DNA of 64,000 nucleotides from DASSUW01 sp036257565 (GCA_036257565.1 DATAFH010000035.1:1-64000); one strand, 5' to 3'. Counted from the first letter of the stretch, positions 23,801 through 31,733 are shown. A program made the numbers and translations. Notes: generated by a model from the letters alone, not told the origin.

Positions 23801-25569
23801 ATCCCGACCCGGCGGCCTCCTTCGCCGAGCGCCGCCGCCTGTTCGAGCTGGCCGGCTCCTCGTGGGACGACTACGACCCCGACCTGCTGTCCCCTGGCGG
23901 CGGCGTGTGGCGGCGGGACGCGAAGTGGATCGAGCTGCCCGAGCGCGCCCGCGAGCTGCTGGGGATCGGGGAGGAGCGCGTGGCGCCCACCGAGGTCATC
24001 CGCGCGATCCTGCGCGCCGAGGTCGACCTGCTGTGGAACGGTGGCATCGGCACGGTGGTCAAGGCCTCGACGGAGACCGACGCCGACGCCGCCGACCGCG
24101 CGAGCGACGCGATCCGCGTCGACGCCCGCGACGTCCGTGCCCGCGTGGTGGGCGAGGGCGGCAACCTCGGGTTCACGCGCCGCGCCCGCGTCGAGTACTC
24201 GCAGCACGGCGGGCTCATCAACGCCGACTTCATCGACAACTCGGCCGGGGTCGACTGCTCGGACCACGAGGTCAACCTGAAGATCCTGCTGGGGTTGGCC
24301 GAGCGGCGAGGCGAGCTGACCCGGGCCGAGCGCAACGAGGTGCTGGAGGCGGTGACCGAGGACGTCGTCCAGCATGTCCTCTACGACTCGTTCCTGCAGG
24401 CGCAGATCATCGCCCAGGAGGTCGAGCGAGCCCCCGCGCGGATGTTCGCGTACGAGGACCTCACCGCGCTGCTGGAGGACACGGGGCTGCTCGACCGGGC
24501 CAGCGAGTCGCTGCCCGCCGGCGAGGAGATCGCCGAGCGGCGCCGCGGCGGGCATGGGCTCGAGCGGCCGGAGATCGCGATCCTGCTGGCCTACTCGAAG
24601 CGCTGGGTGGCGCGCGAGCTGGAGCGGTCCGGCTTCGCGGACGACCCGTGGTTCGAGCGCGACCTGCGCTCGTACTTCCCGGACCCGGTGGTGGAGCGCT
24701 GCGGGCACCTGCTGCTCGAGCACCCACTGCGGACGCAGCTGATCTGCATGATCAACGCGAACGCGGTGGTCAACGCGCTGGGGCCGACGCTCGTGTCCCA
24801 GCTCGTCATCGAGCGCGACGCCGACGTCGCTGCCGTCGTGCGGGCGTTCCGCCTGGCCGTCGAGGTGACCGGCGCCGCTCCGCTGTGGGAGGCGGTCGAG
24901 CAGCTCGACGGCCTGGACCGCTCGACCGTGATCGAGCTGCTGGGCGGGATCGACGCGCTGGTGGAGGCCGTGGCGCGCTGGTATCTGGCCTGGGCGCCGG
25001 GCGCCGACCTCGACGAGGCGATCGCCGCCGGCCGCGACGGGTTCCGGCGCCTCGAGGCCGTCCTGCCCGACCTCGGCACCGAGGAGCGGCGACGGGGCCG
25101 CGAGGAGGTGGTCGCGCGGCTCATGGGCGAAGGGGCGCCGGAGGAGGTCGCCCGCGCGCACGCGCTGCGCGCCGAGCTGGCGCACGCGCCCGACACGGTC
25201 GCCGTGGCGGAAGCCACCGGCCGCTCGATCGAGGATGTCGCGCGGCTCTTCTTCGTGCTGGGGGCGGAGCTGCGCCTAGACTGGCTGGAGCGCGAGCTGG
25301 CCCGCGTCCGCTCGTCGACGCGCATGCAGCGCTGGGCGCTGCAGGCGCTGCGCGAGGACGCGCTGGAGGCGCGCCGCCTGCTGGCCGTCCAGGCCTTCCT
25401 CGCTTCACCGGGCGAGGAGCCGGTCGTGGCCGTGGAGCGCTTCCTGCACGACCGCACCGCCCCCGCCCGCCGGCTCGACGGCATCATGCGCGCCCTCTCA
25501 CGCGAGGGGGAGCCGGACCTCGCCGGCCTCACGCTCGCGGTCCGCCAGCTCCGCGCGCTCGTCGACTGA
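20824..25569 (+). CDS. NAD-specific glutamate dehydrogenase, large (180-kDa) class
   Basis: A 1581-residue enzyme, the full length of the bacterial giant GDH class (about 1600). It deaminates glutamate to 2-oxoglutarate with NAD. The N-terminal half (about 1-700) contains ACT-like regulatory segments (for example TNTDDWPFLVDSVSGELEHRG). The catalytic core at about 790-1180 shows KIARGGLRYSDRMDYRTEV, IIVPAGAKGGFI with the active-site lysine, and GIGDMSGDVFGNGMLLS. A helical C-terminal domain completes the protein. ATG 20824 with GGGAG upstream starts it, 30 bp after pckG, so both are probably co-transcribed. These enzymes are usually catabolic and allosterically controlled by amino acids. A very long antisense frame exists here but is only a codon-bias shadow. 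Confidence 0.95.
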   Translation: MSLAEETEAGPSPAARLLELIDQNEGSRPLRSFAQAYLRRLTGDASEGISAENLLAEVRGAFEFASARGDEPVAVRAFNPTLAEHGYEPLGSVVETNTDDWPFLVDSVSGELEHRGHEIARLLHPVIGVERDEQGRIASVGRAREAPHRESIMHFDLGRRLSDEELAEVEEAVRKVLLAVRGVVADFPAMIERVDDMVTVARAGTSRYPRDEVHEVADFLEWLLQGNFVLLGAREYDFSDAAIRVVPGSGLGILGDEEQSAFAKPVALRDLPPGVLDRAMSGDLLLVDKTNALSPVHRHERMDYVGVRNVSRSGEIVGEARLLGLFTSKAYAERASETPMLHRKLRQVLDAEDLIEGSHDYKAAVTLFDSFPKEELFAAPVEDLREAVVELTGLEGSDRVRVLARRAADGRSASAIVALPRSRYSPAFVARLTALLRRRYETSGVDAHHVLDEGQRVRVHFSIYSAEGLADVPIGELEQEVLSLARTWDDDLAAALGERHDLVAGRTLAESWAQRFPEHYKGYTSPEVAAIDVGNLARLADGESFVVGLHSLGPARATRVALYKRGGKIELSRVMPMLEDLGLRVIEEISTRLLGDEETWVQEFRVRGPGDEALDLDDAGERVADAIAAVYRGAAESDPLNRLVITAGLDRDQVAILRAYRKYRQRLGSRFTESYQNDVLAANSPITAKLVRYFELRFDPDRSPDDATERALREEILADLEEVSSIDHDRILRNQLGAIDATLRTNAFKPGRGATSFKLRSAEVPAMPQPAPAFEIYVYASDVEGIHLRGGKIARGGLRYSDRMDYRTEVYGLMRAQLTKNAIIVPAGAKGGFIIKRPDVDKAVVEESYKTYIRSLLDVTDNLVDGEVVPPERVRVRDEDDTYLVVAADKGTATFSDTANAVAAEYGFWLDDAFASGGSVGYDHKRLAITARGAWESVKRHFRELGMDPAVDEFTAVGIGDMSGDVFGNGMLLSDKIKLLAAYDHRHVFVDPDPDPAASFAERRRLFELAGSSWDDYDPDLLSPGGGVWRRDAKWIELPERARELLGIGEERVAPTEVIRAILRAEVDLLWNGGIGTVVKASTETDADAADRASDAIRVDARDVRARVVGEGGNLGFTRRARVEYSQHGGLINADFIDNSAGVDCSDHEVNLKILLGLAERRGELTRAERNEVLEAVTEDVVQHVLYDSFLQAQIIAQEVERAPARMFAYEDLTALLEDTGLLDRASESLPAGEEIAERRRGGHGLERPEIAILLAYSKRWVARELERSGFADDPWFERDLRSYFPDPVVERCGHLLLEHPLRTQLICMINANAVVNALGPTLVSQLVIERDADVAAVVRAFRLAVEVTGAAPLWEAVEQLDGLDRSTVIELLGGIDALVEAVARWYLAWAPGADLDEAIAAGRDGFRRLEAVLPDLGTEERRRGREEVVARLMGEGAPEEVARAHALRAELAHAPDTVAVAEATGRSIEDVARLFFVLGAELRLDWLERELARVRSSTRMQRWALQALREDALEARRLLAVQAFLASPGEEPVVAVERFLHDRTAPARRLDGIMRALSREGEPDLAGLTLAVRQLRALVD

Positions 25570-25601
25570 ACCCCTCCGCTCGTCTCAATCGATGAACCGC
25601 G

Positions 25602-25973
25602 TCATGCGGGTGTGTGGCAGACCGCCTCGATGTTGTTGCCGTCGGGGTCGAGGACGTAGGCGCCGTAGTAGTTCGGGTGGTAGATCGCGCGCACGCCGGG
25701 CGCGCCGTTGTCAGTGGCGCCCGCCTCGAGCGCCGCGGCGTGGAAGGCGTCGACCGTCTCCCGCCGCTCGGCCGCGAACGCGACGTGGAGCCCGCCCCGT
25801 ACCGCCGGCCCGCGCGTTTCGATCCAGAAGACCGGCTTCCCGTTGGCGCCGAAGCCCGCGGCCTCCGCCATGGGCTCCATCAGGAGCGTCAGCCCCAGCG
25901 GGGCGAGCGCCCGCTCGTAGAACGCCTTGCTCCGCTGATAGTCGGTGACACCGAATCCCACGTGGTCGAGCAT
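25602..25973 (-). CDS. VOC/glyoxalase-family protein
   Basis: A 123-residue protein in one vicinal-oxygen-chelate unit of two beta-alpha-beta-beta-beta modules. It starts MLDHVGFGVTDYQRSKAFYERALAPLG, with the first metal-ligand-type His in the LDHVGF strand, has GLHVAFAAERRETVDAFHAAAL at the second module, and ends AYVLDPDGNNIEAV with the second Glu. ATG 25973 is preferred because a GGAGGA lies 4 nt upstream. It sits between the glutamate dehydrogenase (convergent) and a small membrane protein gene. An 18-bp perfect palindrome at 25989-26006 covers its promoter region and may be an operator. Substrate unknown. Confidence 0.88.
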   Translation of the reverse strand: MLDHVGFGVTDYQRSKAFYERALAPLGLTLLMEPMAEAAGFGANGKPVFWIETRGPAVRGGLHVAFAAERRETVDAFHAAALEAGATDNGAPGVRAIYHPNYYGAYVLDPDGNNIEAVCHTPA

Positions 25974-25988
25974 CGTCCTCCTCCCGAG

Positions 25989-26006
25989 ACGTTCCCGCGG
26001 GAACGT
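25989..26006. repeat. 18-bp perfect palindrome, first copy
   Basis: ACGTTCCCGCGGGAACGT is perfectly self-complementary and lies 15 bp upstream of the VOC start codon at 25973. The same 18-mer, with one further matching base on each side, occurs again inside korA at 52933-52950. Either an operator or a genome-wide repeated palindrome. Confidence 0.6.
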
Positions 26007-26064
26007 AGCGAGCCGGCGCCCCATCGGCGGCCCGCCGTGGCGGACCGCCGGGGAGCTTGCCGGG

Positions 26065-26487
26065 TCAAGGGATCGCGACGGTGTGACGGTCGCGGTGACG
26101 GACGACGGCGACGGCGCCGGTCATGGCGAGGATCAGTCCGATCCCGGCGCCGATCGCGGCGGCACCGAAGTCGAACCCGCTGTCGGACACCTCGACGACG
26201 CGAGTCGTCGGCGACTGGGCGGGGCCGGTGTAGGCCGGCAGCGCCTGGTTGGTGCCGGTCAGCACCTGCTCGCGCGTGAGCGGGCGGCGCGGGGCGTCGG
26301 TGGCGGAGCCGTGCGCTCCGTACTGCTGCTCCATCGCCAGCGCGCGCTTGATTTCGGCGCGGTCGGCCGCGGCGGCCTCGGCGCCGCTGCTCGGCGTGTT
26401 GTCGATCGGCTTGGCGAGCGCCGTGCTCGGGCCGACGACCAGGGCGACGGCGGCGAGCAGCGCGGCGAGAATGCGATTCGTGGGCAT
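26065..26487 (-). CDS. Small exported membrane protein, unknown function
   Basis: A 140-residue protein starting at ATG 26487 with TAGGAG upstream. Residues 1-25 are a signal peptide (MPTNRILAALLAAVALVVGP, cleaved after STALA). The middle is a polar, partly helical stretch (AEIKRALAMEQQYGAHGS), and the C-terminus has one transmembrane helix (GAAAIGAGIGLILAMTGAVAVV) followed by a short basic tail RHRDRH. The mature middle would face the outside. Similar signal-loop-TM proteins are frequent in Solirubrobacterales-type genomes, but I know of no function. It lies alone between convergent and same-strand genes. Confidence 0.7.
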   Translation of the reverse strand: MPTNRILAALLAAVALVVGPSTALAKPIDNTPSSGAEAAAADRAEIKRALAMEQQYGAHGSATDAPRRPLTREQVLTGTNQALPAYTGPAQSPTTRVVEVSDSGFDFGAAAIGAGIGLILAMTGAVAVVRHRDRHTVAIP

Positions 26488-26578
26488 AGATGGGTGCTCC
26501 TAGGGGAGGGGTGGTAGGTGGGCCGACGGTCGGTGAGAGCACCTTCCCGCCACCCGGTTGCACCTCGCCTGCAGTCGC

Positions 26579-27126
26579 CTAACAGCGCCGGTGGCGCAGG
26601 TACACGACGCGGGAGCCGAACGTGCGTGTCTCAACGAGCTCGAGGTCGCGTCGCGGGGCGAGCGGCGGGAAGTACGGGGTGCCGGCGCCGAGGATGACCG
26701 GGCTGACGAACTGCCGGTACTCGTCGATCAGGTCGAGCTCGGCAAACGAGGCGGCGAGGTCGGCGCCGCCGACGGCGATGTCCTTCCCGGGCCGCCGCTT
26801 GAGCTCCCCGATCTCCTCGGCGATGCCGCGCGTCGCCAGCCGCGCGTTGCCCTCGACGCTGTCGAGCGTGGTCGAGAACACGATCTTCGGGAGGTTCTGC
26901 CAGAGGCGCGCGACTCGCCGCCGGCGGATGCGTCCTGCTCGCCCGTCTCCCACGGCAGCATCTCCTCGTACAGCCGCCGGCCGCACAGCTCCACGTCGAG
27001 CTCGAGCGTCTGCTCGTTGTGGAAGCGGTGCAGTTCCTCGTCGGGAGCCGACCAGTCGATCTCGCCGCTGGGGCCGGCGACGAACCCGTCGAGGGATACG
27101 CCCATCGAGTAGATGACGTTCCGCAT
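26579..27126 (-). pseudogene. RibD C-terminal/dihydrofolate-reductase-like protein with an apparent frameshift
   Basis: From ATG 27126 one frame reads MRNVIYSMGVSLDGFVAGP and continues to CGRRLYEEMLPWETGEQD, the N-terminal half of a bacterial DHFR/RibD_C-domain reductase. The second half (LWQNLPKIVFSTTLDSVEGNARL, KDIAVGGADLAASFAEL, SPVILGAGTPYF) is in another frame. The switch falls in a GCGCGCG run at about 26906-26913, and the total 548 bp is one base short of 183 codons. So one base is missing, by mutation or by base-calling error in a GC repeat. If intact the protein would be an NADPH-dependent reductase of unknown substrate. It follows the methyltransferase gene by 5 bp, so the two form an operon. 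Confidence 0.75.
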
Positions 27127-27131
27127 CCGCG

Positions 27132-27929
27132 CTACGGCGCCCGGCCGGTGGCGATCCACGCGCGGGCGGTGAGGCGGAAGGGTGTGTCGCCCGCCCCGAG
27201 GCGGCGCCGGAACCCGGCCTTGAACGCTGCTCGGCGCTCGGGCGGCAGGGAGGCCGCGTAGGCGCCGGCGGGGCCGACGCCGACCTCGAGCGGCCGCCAG
27301 AGGTCCTCGAAGTCGTCGTAGCCGGCCGACACGACGACCGGCGAGACGCGCACTTCGGCCAGGCCGGCCCCCGACCACAGCTCGCCCAGCGACTCCGGCG
27401 TGCAGAACCGCATGCTGCGCCCCTCGTCGCGGTCGGCGGCCGCCGTGTCGAGCGCGACCGCGGCGTCCCAGAAGCGGCGGAGCAGCGTCATCTCGCCGCC
27501 ATAGTCCCAGACGGCGGCGGCCACCGTGCCTCCGGGACGGGCGACACGCCGCATCTCCCGCGCACCGGCCGGCGGATCGGTCATGAAGTTCACGACGAGC
27601 TGTGAGAGCACGCGGTCGAACGCCGCGTCCGGGAACGGCAGCGACTCCCCGGATGCCTCCTCGACCTGGACGCCCGGCTGCCGCCGCCGGCACGCCGCGA
27701 CGAACGGGGCCGACGGATCCACCGCCGCCACGCGTTCCGCGCCGAGGACCGCGACGAGCTCGGCCGTGAGCCCACCCGGCCCGCAGCCCACGTCGAGCGC
27801 CCGGTCGCCGGCTCGGACGCCGGCCGCGGCGACCAGCGCGCGGCCGAGCTCGCTGCTGTAGCGGCCGATGTACCGGTCGTAGGCCTCGGCCGGCGTCTGG
27901 AACGTCGCCGCTCCCGTTACGTCCACCAT
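27132..27929 (-). CDS. Class I SAM-dependent methyltransferase
   Basis: A 265-residue methyltransferase. Motif I is ALDVGCGPGGLTAEL (about residues 45-58), motif II is VAAVDPSAPFVAACR, then ASGESLPFPDAAFDRVLSQLVV (motif post-II/III) and ARPGGTVAAAVWDYGGEMTLL. This pattern fits the UbiE/Methyltransf_11 group acting on small molecules. ATG 27929 begins MVDVTGAATFQTPAEAYDRYIGRYS, which places the usual helix before motif I; upstream codons in the frame are arginine-rich and unlikely. It is upstream of the frameshifted DHFR-like gene with a 5-bp gap. The acceptor is unknown. Confidence 0.88.
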   Translation of the reverse strand: MVDVTGAATFQTPAEAYDRYIGRYSSELGRALVAAAGVRAGDRALDVGCGPGGLTAELVAVLGAERVAAVDPSAPFVAACRRRQPGVQVEEASGESLPFPDAAFDRVLSQLVVNFMTDPPAGAREMRRVARPGGTVAAAVWDYGGEMTLLRRFWDAAVALDTAAADRDEGRSMRFCTPESLGELWSGAGLAEVRVSPVVVSAGYDDFEDLWRPLEVGVGPAGAYAASLPPERRAAFKAGFRRRLGAGDTPFRLTARAWIATGRAP

Positions 27930-27960
27930 GCGCCGAGCCTGCCGCCGGCGGGCGCCCGCG

Positions 27961-29334
27961 TCAACCCGGCGGCGGGACGAAGCCACCGCACGCCCGCTCG
28001 ATCACCCGCGCGGCCGCGACGACCTCCAGGTCACGGCCACGACCGCCGATCACCTGCACGCCGACGGGCAGTCCGTCGTCGGTCCGCAGGACCGGCACCG
28101 CCGCAGCCGGGAGGCCAGCCGCGTTGGCGAGCGTGCAGAGCGTGAACTTGCCGCCGGGACGCACCGGCTCGCCGTCGATCTCCGTGAAGCCCTCGCCGAT
28201 CGGCGGCGCCGGCCCCAGGGCGACCGGGCAGAGCGCCAGCCGGCGGCGGTCGAACCACGCGTCGACCTCGCGCTCGGCGGCCGCGAGCTCGCTCCAGGCT
28301 TCCAGATAGGCATCGAGCGGTGGGACTTCGCGAGGGACCGAGTCGACCATCATCTGCCCGTAGCGCGACAGCTCGTCCTCCCGCCCCGCCACCAGCTCGG
28401 CGAGGCCGGTCGAGAGCTCGACGCGCTGCAGCCAGTCGAACCAGCGCCGGATCTCCGGCTGCAGCGGCGGGCGGTCCTCGACCAGCGTGGCGCCGTCGGC
28501 CGCCAGCGCGCCGGCCGCCAGGCGCACGGCCTCGCGGCAGGCGGCGGCGACGGGCTGGAGGAAGTCGTCCTCGCAGACGCCGACGGTCCCGGCGCCCGGC
28601 CGCGGCGCGGCCGGTTGGTGCTCCGCGAGCACGCCGAGCGCGAGCTCGAGGTCCCCGGCGCTGCGCGCGAGCGGCCCGATGACCGCCAGCCGCGACCACA
28701 CCGGCGTCTCGCGCTCGGGAGCATGGCCGGTGCAGGGCACGAGCCCGCGCGAGGGCTTGAGCCCGAACAGGCCCGTGAAATGCGCGGGGTTGCGGATCGA
28801 GCTGCCGATGTCCGAGCCGATCCCGAGCGCGGACATCCCGCTCGCCACCGCCGCCGCCTCGCCGCCCGACGACCCGCCGGCCGAGCGCTCCGGCGCATGC
28901 GGGTTGCGCGTCGCGCCGAAGACCTCGTTGACCGTGTCGTAGAAGGCGCAGAACTCGGGCACGTTCGTCTTTCCGAGCAGGATCGCGCCCGCGCGCCGCA
29001 TCCGGGCGATCGACGGCGCGTCATACGTCACGACCTCGTCGACGAACAGTCGTGAGCCGTTCGTGCGGCGCATGCCGGCGACGGCGATCGCGTCCTTGGC
29101 GGTGAACGGGACGCCGTGGAGCGGGCCGACCGCAGCACCCGAAGCGAGCCTGCGCTCCGCGCCGACGGCCTCCTCTCGCGCCTCCTCCAGTCGCGGCAGC
29201 ACGATCGCACCGAGCCACTCGTTCCGCTCCGCGATGCGCGCCACGTGGAGGTCGAGGAGCTCGACGGCCGAGAGCTCGCGGTCGCGCAGCATGCGGGCGA
29301 GCTCGGTCGCGGGCCGGAACAGCAGGTCGCTCAC
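27961..29334 (-). CDS. Amidase (amidase-signature family)
   Basis: A 457-residue amidase of full family length. The Ser-cisSer-Lys triad is visible: lysine in GVPFTAKDAIAVAG (about residue 79), the two serines in RSAGGSSGGEAAAVASGM and SDIGSSIRNPAHF. These enzymes hydrolyse amides and sometimes transfer ammonia; GatA is a relative, but no gatB or gatC is nearby, so a catabolic amidase is more likely. GTG 29334 is chosen because TAGTGT lies 6 nt upstream, marking a leaderless start. It ends 32 bp before the methyltransferase start on the same strand. The substrate is unknown. Confidence 0.92.
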   Translation of the reverse strand: MSDLLFRPATELARMLRDRELSAVELLDLHVARIAERNEWLGAIVLPRLEEAREEAVGAERRLASGAAVGPLHGVPFTAKDAIAVAGMRRTNGSRLFVDEVVTYDAPSIARMRRAGAILLGKTNVPEFCAFYDTVNEVFGATRNPHAPERSAGGSSGGEAAAVASGMSALGIGSDIGSSIRNPAHFTGLFGLKPSRGLVPCTGHAPERETPVWSRLAVIGPLARSAGDLELALGVLAEHQPAAPRPGAGTVGVCEDDFLQPVAAACREAVRLAAGALAADGATLVEDRPPLQPEIRRWFDWLQRVELSTGLAELVAGREDELSRYGQMMVDSVPREVPPLDAYLEAWSELAAAEREVDAWFDRRRLALCPVALGPAPPIGEGFTEIDGEPVRPGGKFTLCTLANAAGLPAAAVPVLRTDDGLPVGVQVIGGRGRDLEVVAAARVIERACGGFVPPPG

Positions 29335-29340
29335 GGCCGA

Positions 29341-29346
29341 ACACTA
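29341..29346 (-). promoter_or_regulatory. -10 element of the leaderless amidase gene
   Basis: TAGTGT on the minus strand (29346 to 29341), then 6 nt, then GTG 29334. No Shine-Dalgarno sequence is present. Confidence 0.5.
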
Positions 29347-29426
29347 CGCCCGCCGACAGCGCGGCGATGAATTGCGACGCCGCCACGGGTCCTTGAGCAC
29401 AGCGACCGTATGAGGAGGCTCGAGAC

Positions 29427-29930
29427 ATGTCCGCTCCGACCGCCAAGTTCGACAGCCGCTTCAGCGACCCGTCGGCCGGCCCCACGGCGTGGCCGGAGGT
29501 CGAGCGTGCGCTCGAAGAGGCCGAGCTCTACTGGCTCACGACCGTCCGCGCCGACGGCCGCCCGCACGTCACGCCGCTGATCGGCGTCGCGCACGAGGGA
29601 GCGATGCACTTCTGCACCGGCCTGCGCGAGCAGAAGGCCCGCAACCTCGAGCACAGCCGCCAGGTGGCGCTCACCACGGGCACCAACGCCTGGGCCCAGG
29701 GCCTGGACGTCGTCGTCGAGGGCGAGGCGGTGCGGATCGTCGACCGTGACGAGCTGCAGCGGCTCGCTGACGCCTACGAGGCCAAGTACGGCAGCGTCTG
29801 GCACTTCGACGTCGGCGACGGCGGCTTCGGCTCGGGAGAGGACCTCGCCGCGGTGTTCCGCATCGAGCCGGCCAAGGTCCTCGCGTTCGCCAAGGACCCC
29901 CACGCCCACACGAGCTTCCGCTTCGGCTGA
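29427..29930 (+). CDS. Pyridoxamine-5'-phosphate-oxidase-like flavin/F420-binding protein
   Basis: A 167-residue split-barrel protein. The barrel opens YWLTTVRADGRPHVTPLIGVAHEGAMHFCTG, with EQKARNLEHSRQVALTTG next, a fold shared by PNPOx, FMN reductases and many actinobacterial F420-dependent reductases. Deazaflavin binding is possible because this genome makes F420, but the sequence alone does not decide between FMN, F420 and heme use. ATG 29427 has GAGGAGG 9 nt upstream. It stands between the divergent amidase and the convergent dienelactone hydrolase. Substrate unknown. Confidence 0.82.
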   Translation: MSAPTAKFDSRFSDPSAGPTAWPEVERALEEAELYWLTTVRADGRPHVTPLIGVAHEGAMHFCTGLREQKARNLEHSRQVALTTGTNAWAQGLDVVVEGEAVRIVDRDELQRLADAYEAKYGSVWHFDVGDGGFGSGEDLAAVFRIEPAKVLAFAKDPHAHTSFRFG

Positions 29931-29933
29931 CCC

Positions 29934-30677
29934 TCAGGTGCCGAGGGCGCGGCGGAAGAGGGCGACGGTCTCGGCGAACGCCTGGTCGGTCGCCTCGGGG
30001 TCGTAGCGGTCGCCGACGTCGCGGCCGAAGGCGTGCTCGGCGTCGTACAGGCGCCAGGTGAAGCGGGCGCCGGAGGCCTCGAGCGCGCGCCGGACGGTCT
30101 CGCGGCCGTCCTCCGGCGTGTGCGGGTCGCGGGTGCCGAAGATCATGAGCAGCTCGCCGTCGATCTCGCCCGCCCTGGCCAGCGAGCCGGCGTCGGGGTC
30201 GGCGCCGAGCTTGCCGTCGTGGAGCCCGGTCGGGTACCAGCAGGCCGTCGCGCGGACCACCGGGAGCATGGCCGCGCGGAACGCTAGGTGGCCACCCGTG
30301 CAGTGGCCGGCGGCGCCGAGTGGGGCGCCCGCGACCGCCGCGTGCGAGCCGACGTACGACAGGGCGGCGCGGATGTCGGCGTCGAAGTCGGCGACCGGGG
30401 TCGCCTCGGCGTCGTGCTGCCCGCGCACCTTGCCCTCGTCGTCGAACCCGAGCACGGTGCCCGGCCGCTCGATCCGGTGGTAGATCTCCGGCGCGGCCAC
30501 GACGAACCCGTAACCGGCCAGCTGCACGCACCAGCGCAGTGTCGAGTCGGTGAGCTGGAAGATGTCGGAGTGGAAGACGATGCCGGGGTGGGGACCGGGC
30601 GCTCGCGGAGCGGCCAGGAAGGCGCGCATCATCCGCCCACCGACCGGAACCTCGACGTACTCGCGCGAGACGACCAC
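29934..30677 (-). CDS. Dienelactone-hydrolase-family protein
   Basis: A 247-residue alpha/beta hydrolase. The nucleophile is a cysteine, GHCTGGHLAF, as in carboxymethylenebutenolidase; the acid is in GTRDPHTPEDG and the His in DAEHAFGRDVGDRYD. The N-terminus VVSREYVEVPVGGRMMRAFLAAP and HSDIFQLTDSTLRW are usual for the DLH group. GTG 30677 starts it 2 bp after the stop of the upstream DUF1579-like gene, so the two form an operon, with the upstream gene's end supplying the ribosome-binding region. The classic reaction opens dienelactone rings in chloroaromatic breakdown; the real substrate here is unknown and no ortho-cleavage genes are nearby. Confidence 0.88.
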   Translation of the reverse strand: MVVSREYVEVPVGGRMMRAFLAAPRAPGPHPGIVFHSDIFQLTDSTLRWCVQLAGYGFVVAAPEIYHRIERPGTVLGFDDEGKVRGQHDAEATPVADFDADIRAALSYVGSHAAVAGAPLGAAGHCTGGHLAFRAAMLPVVRATACWYPTGLHDGKLGADPDAGSLARAGEIDGELLMIFGTRDPHTPEDGRETVRRALEASGARFTWRLYDAEHAFGRDVGDRYDPEATDQAFAETVALFRRALGT

Positions 30678-30679
30678 CG

Positions 30680-31135
30680 CTACTTCACCCGCGTGTACAC
30701 GAGCTCGAAGTCGAGCTCCCACTCGCGCCCGTCCGGCGACGTCTCCCAGCGCCCGCGGATCGTGGCGGGCCCGTCGAACGCGCCCAGCCAGCGCTGGTGG
30801 AACGGCAGCGGGGTGAAGTCGGGAGCGTGGCGCTCGAGCGTCCACTTGCGCCCGTCGAAGGTCATCGCGTACACGCGCGCGATCCCGCGCGAGTCGAAGT
30901 AGTGCTGGATGTAGCCGTCGCCGTCGTCGGTGCCGATCACCGACAGTCCGTCGGGCGCCTCTGGCACCGGCACCGAGGACCGCTGGACCAGGAAGGCTCC
31001 GCCGAGCACCCACTCGAAGGTCATCCGCGCCTCGTCGGCGGCCTCGGGCGGCAGCGGAAAGGCCGGAGCCTCGATCCGCCACGTGCCCACGAACGGCTCC
31101 AGGCGTGCGAGCCGCGTCCGCTGGTTCTCGTCCAT
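30680..31135 (-). CDS. DUF1579-like lipocalin-fold protein
   Basis: A 151-residue protein starting MDENQRTRLARLEPFVGTWRIEAPAFPLP at ATG 31135. The 'PFVGTWR' opening followed by alternating beta strands (MTFEWVLGGAFLVQRSSV, YIQHYFDSRGIARVYAMTF, WTLERHAPDF and a final WELDFELVYTRV) fits small eight-stranded barrels such as DUF1579 and related heme- or lipid-binding proteins. No metal-binding motif is clear. It overlaps functionally with the downstream hydrolase only by position (2-bp gap). It is divergent from the truncated hydrolase at 31146 with a 10-bp gap between start codons. Confidence 0.78.
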   Translation of the reverse strand: MDENQRTRLARLEPFVGTWRIEAPAFPLPPEAADEARMTFEWVLGGAFLVQRSSVPVPEAPDGLSVIGTDDGDGYIQHYFDSRGIARVYAMTFDGRKWTLERHAPDFTPLPFHQRWLGAFDGPATIRGRWETSPDGREWELDFELVYTRVK

Positions 31136-31145
31136 ACGCGCAACA

Positions 31146-31733
31146 ATGACGGAACCACTCTCCGATCGCCGCGAGCTTGAGATCGACGGGCTGCGCATCG
31201 CCTACGAGCAGGCGGGCGACGGGCCTCTGCTCGTCCTCCTGCACGGCTACGTCGGTGACGGGCCGAGCACCGGGCACCCGCAGCTCGACGCGCTCAGCGA
31301 CGCGTTCACGGTCGTGGCCTGGGACGGACCGGGCACGGGCCGGTCCTCGGATCCGCCGGAGTCCTTCTCGCTGCCCGACTTCGCCGACGTCCTCGCCGGC
31401 TTCGTCGATGCCCTGGAGCTCGGACGGCCGCACGTGGCCGGGCTGTCGTTCGGCGGCGGGCTCGCGCTCGAGCTCGTCCGCCGGCATCCCGGGATCCCGA
31501 GGACGCTCATCCTCGCCTCCGCGTACACCGGTTGGGCCGGCTCCCTCTCGCCCGAGGAGGGCCGGCTTCGCCTGCGGCAGGTCCTCGAGCTCGCCGACCT
31601 CCCACCCGAGCGGTTCGTCGCCGCGGTCGCGCCGACCGCGTCAGCTCGGAGATGCGTCCCTTCCTGCGAGAGGATTGACGACGACATGCTTGCGACGGCC
31701 GAGCAGGACGGGCTATGCCGGACGGGCAGCTGA
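31146..31733 (+). pseudogene. Alpha/beta hydrolase lacking its catalytic histidine (probably decayed)
   Basis: ATG 31146 opens a hydrolase with an intact first half: LLVLLHGYVGDGPSTGHPQ (oxyanion region), AWDGPGTGRSSDPPES and the nucleophile elbow GLSFGGG. After FVAAVAPTASA, about residue 165, the family match stops. About 80 residues that should carry the catalytic acid and histidine are missing, and the 195-residue frame ends without them. In another frame the bases up to a TGA at 31676 read SSEMRPFLRED, similar to the last helix of such hydrolases, which suggests an internal out-of-frame deletion. Most likely a dead gene; a shortened protein with another role is possible. Confidence 0.6.

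Noticed and set aside
19651..25185. A very long open frame (over 1800 codons) on the minus strand opposite pckG and the glutamate dehydrogenase
   Set aside because: It is a shadow caused by strong third-position GC bias; the translation is rich in Arg, Val, Asp and His without any domain, and the plus strand carries full-length known enzymes.
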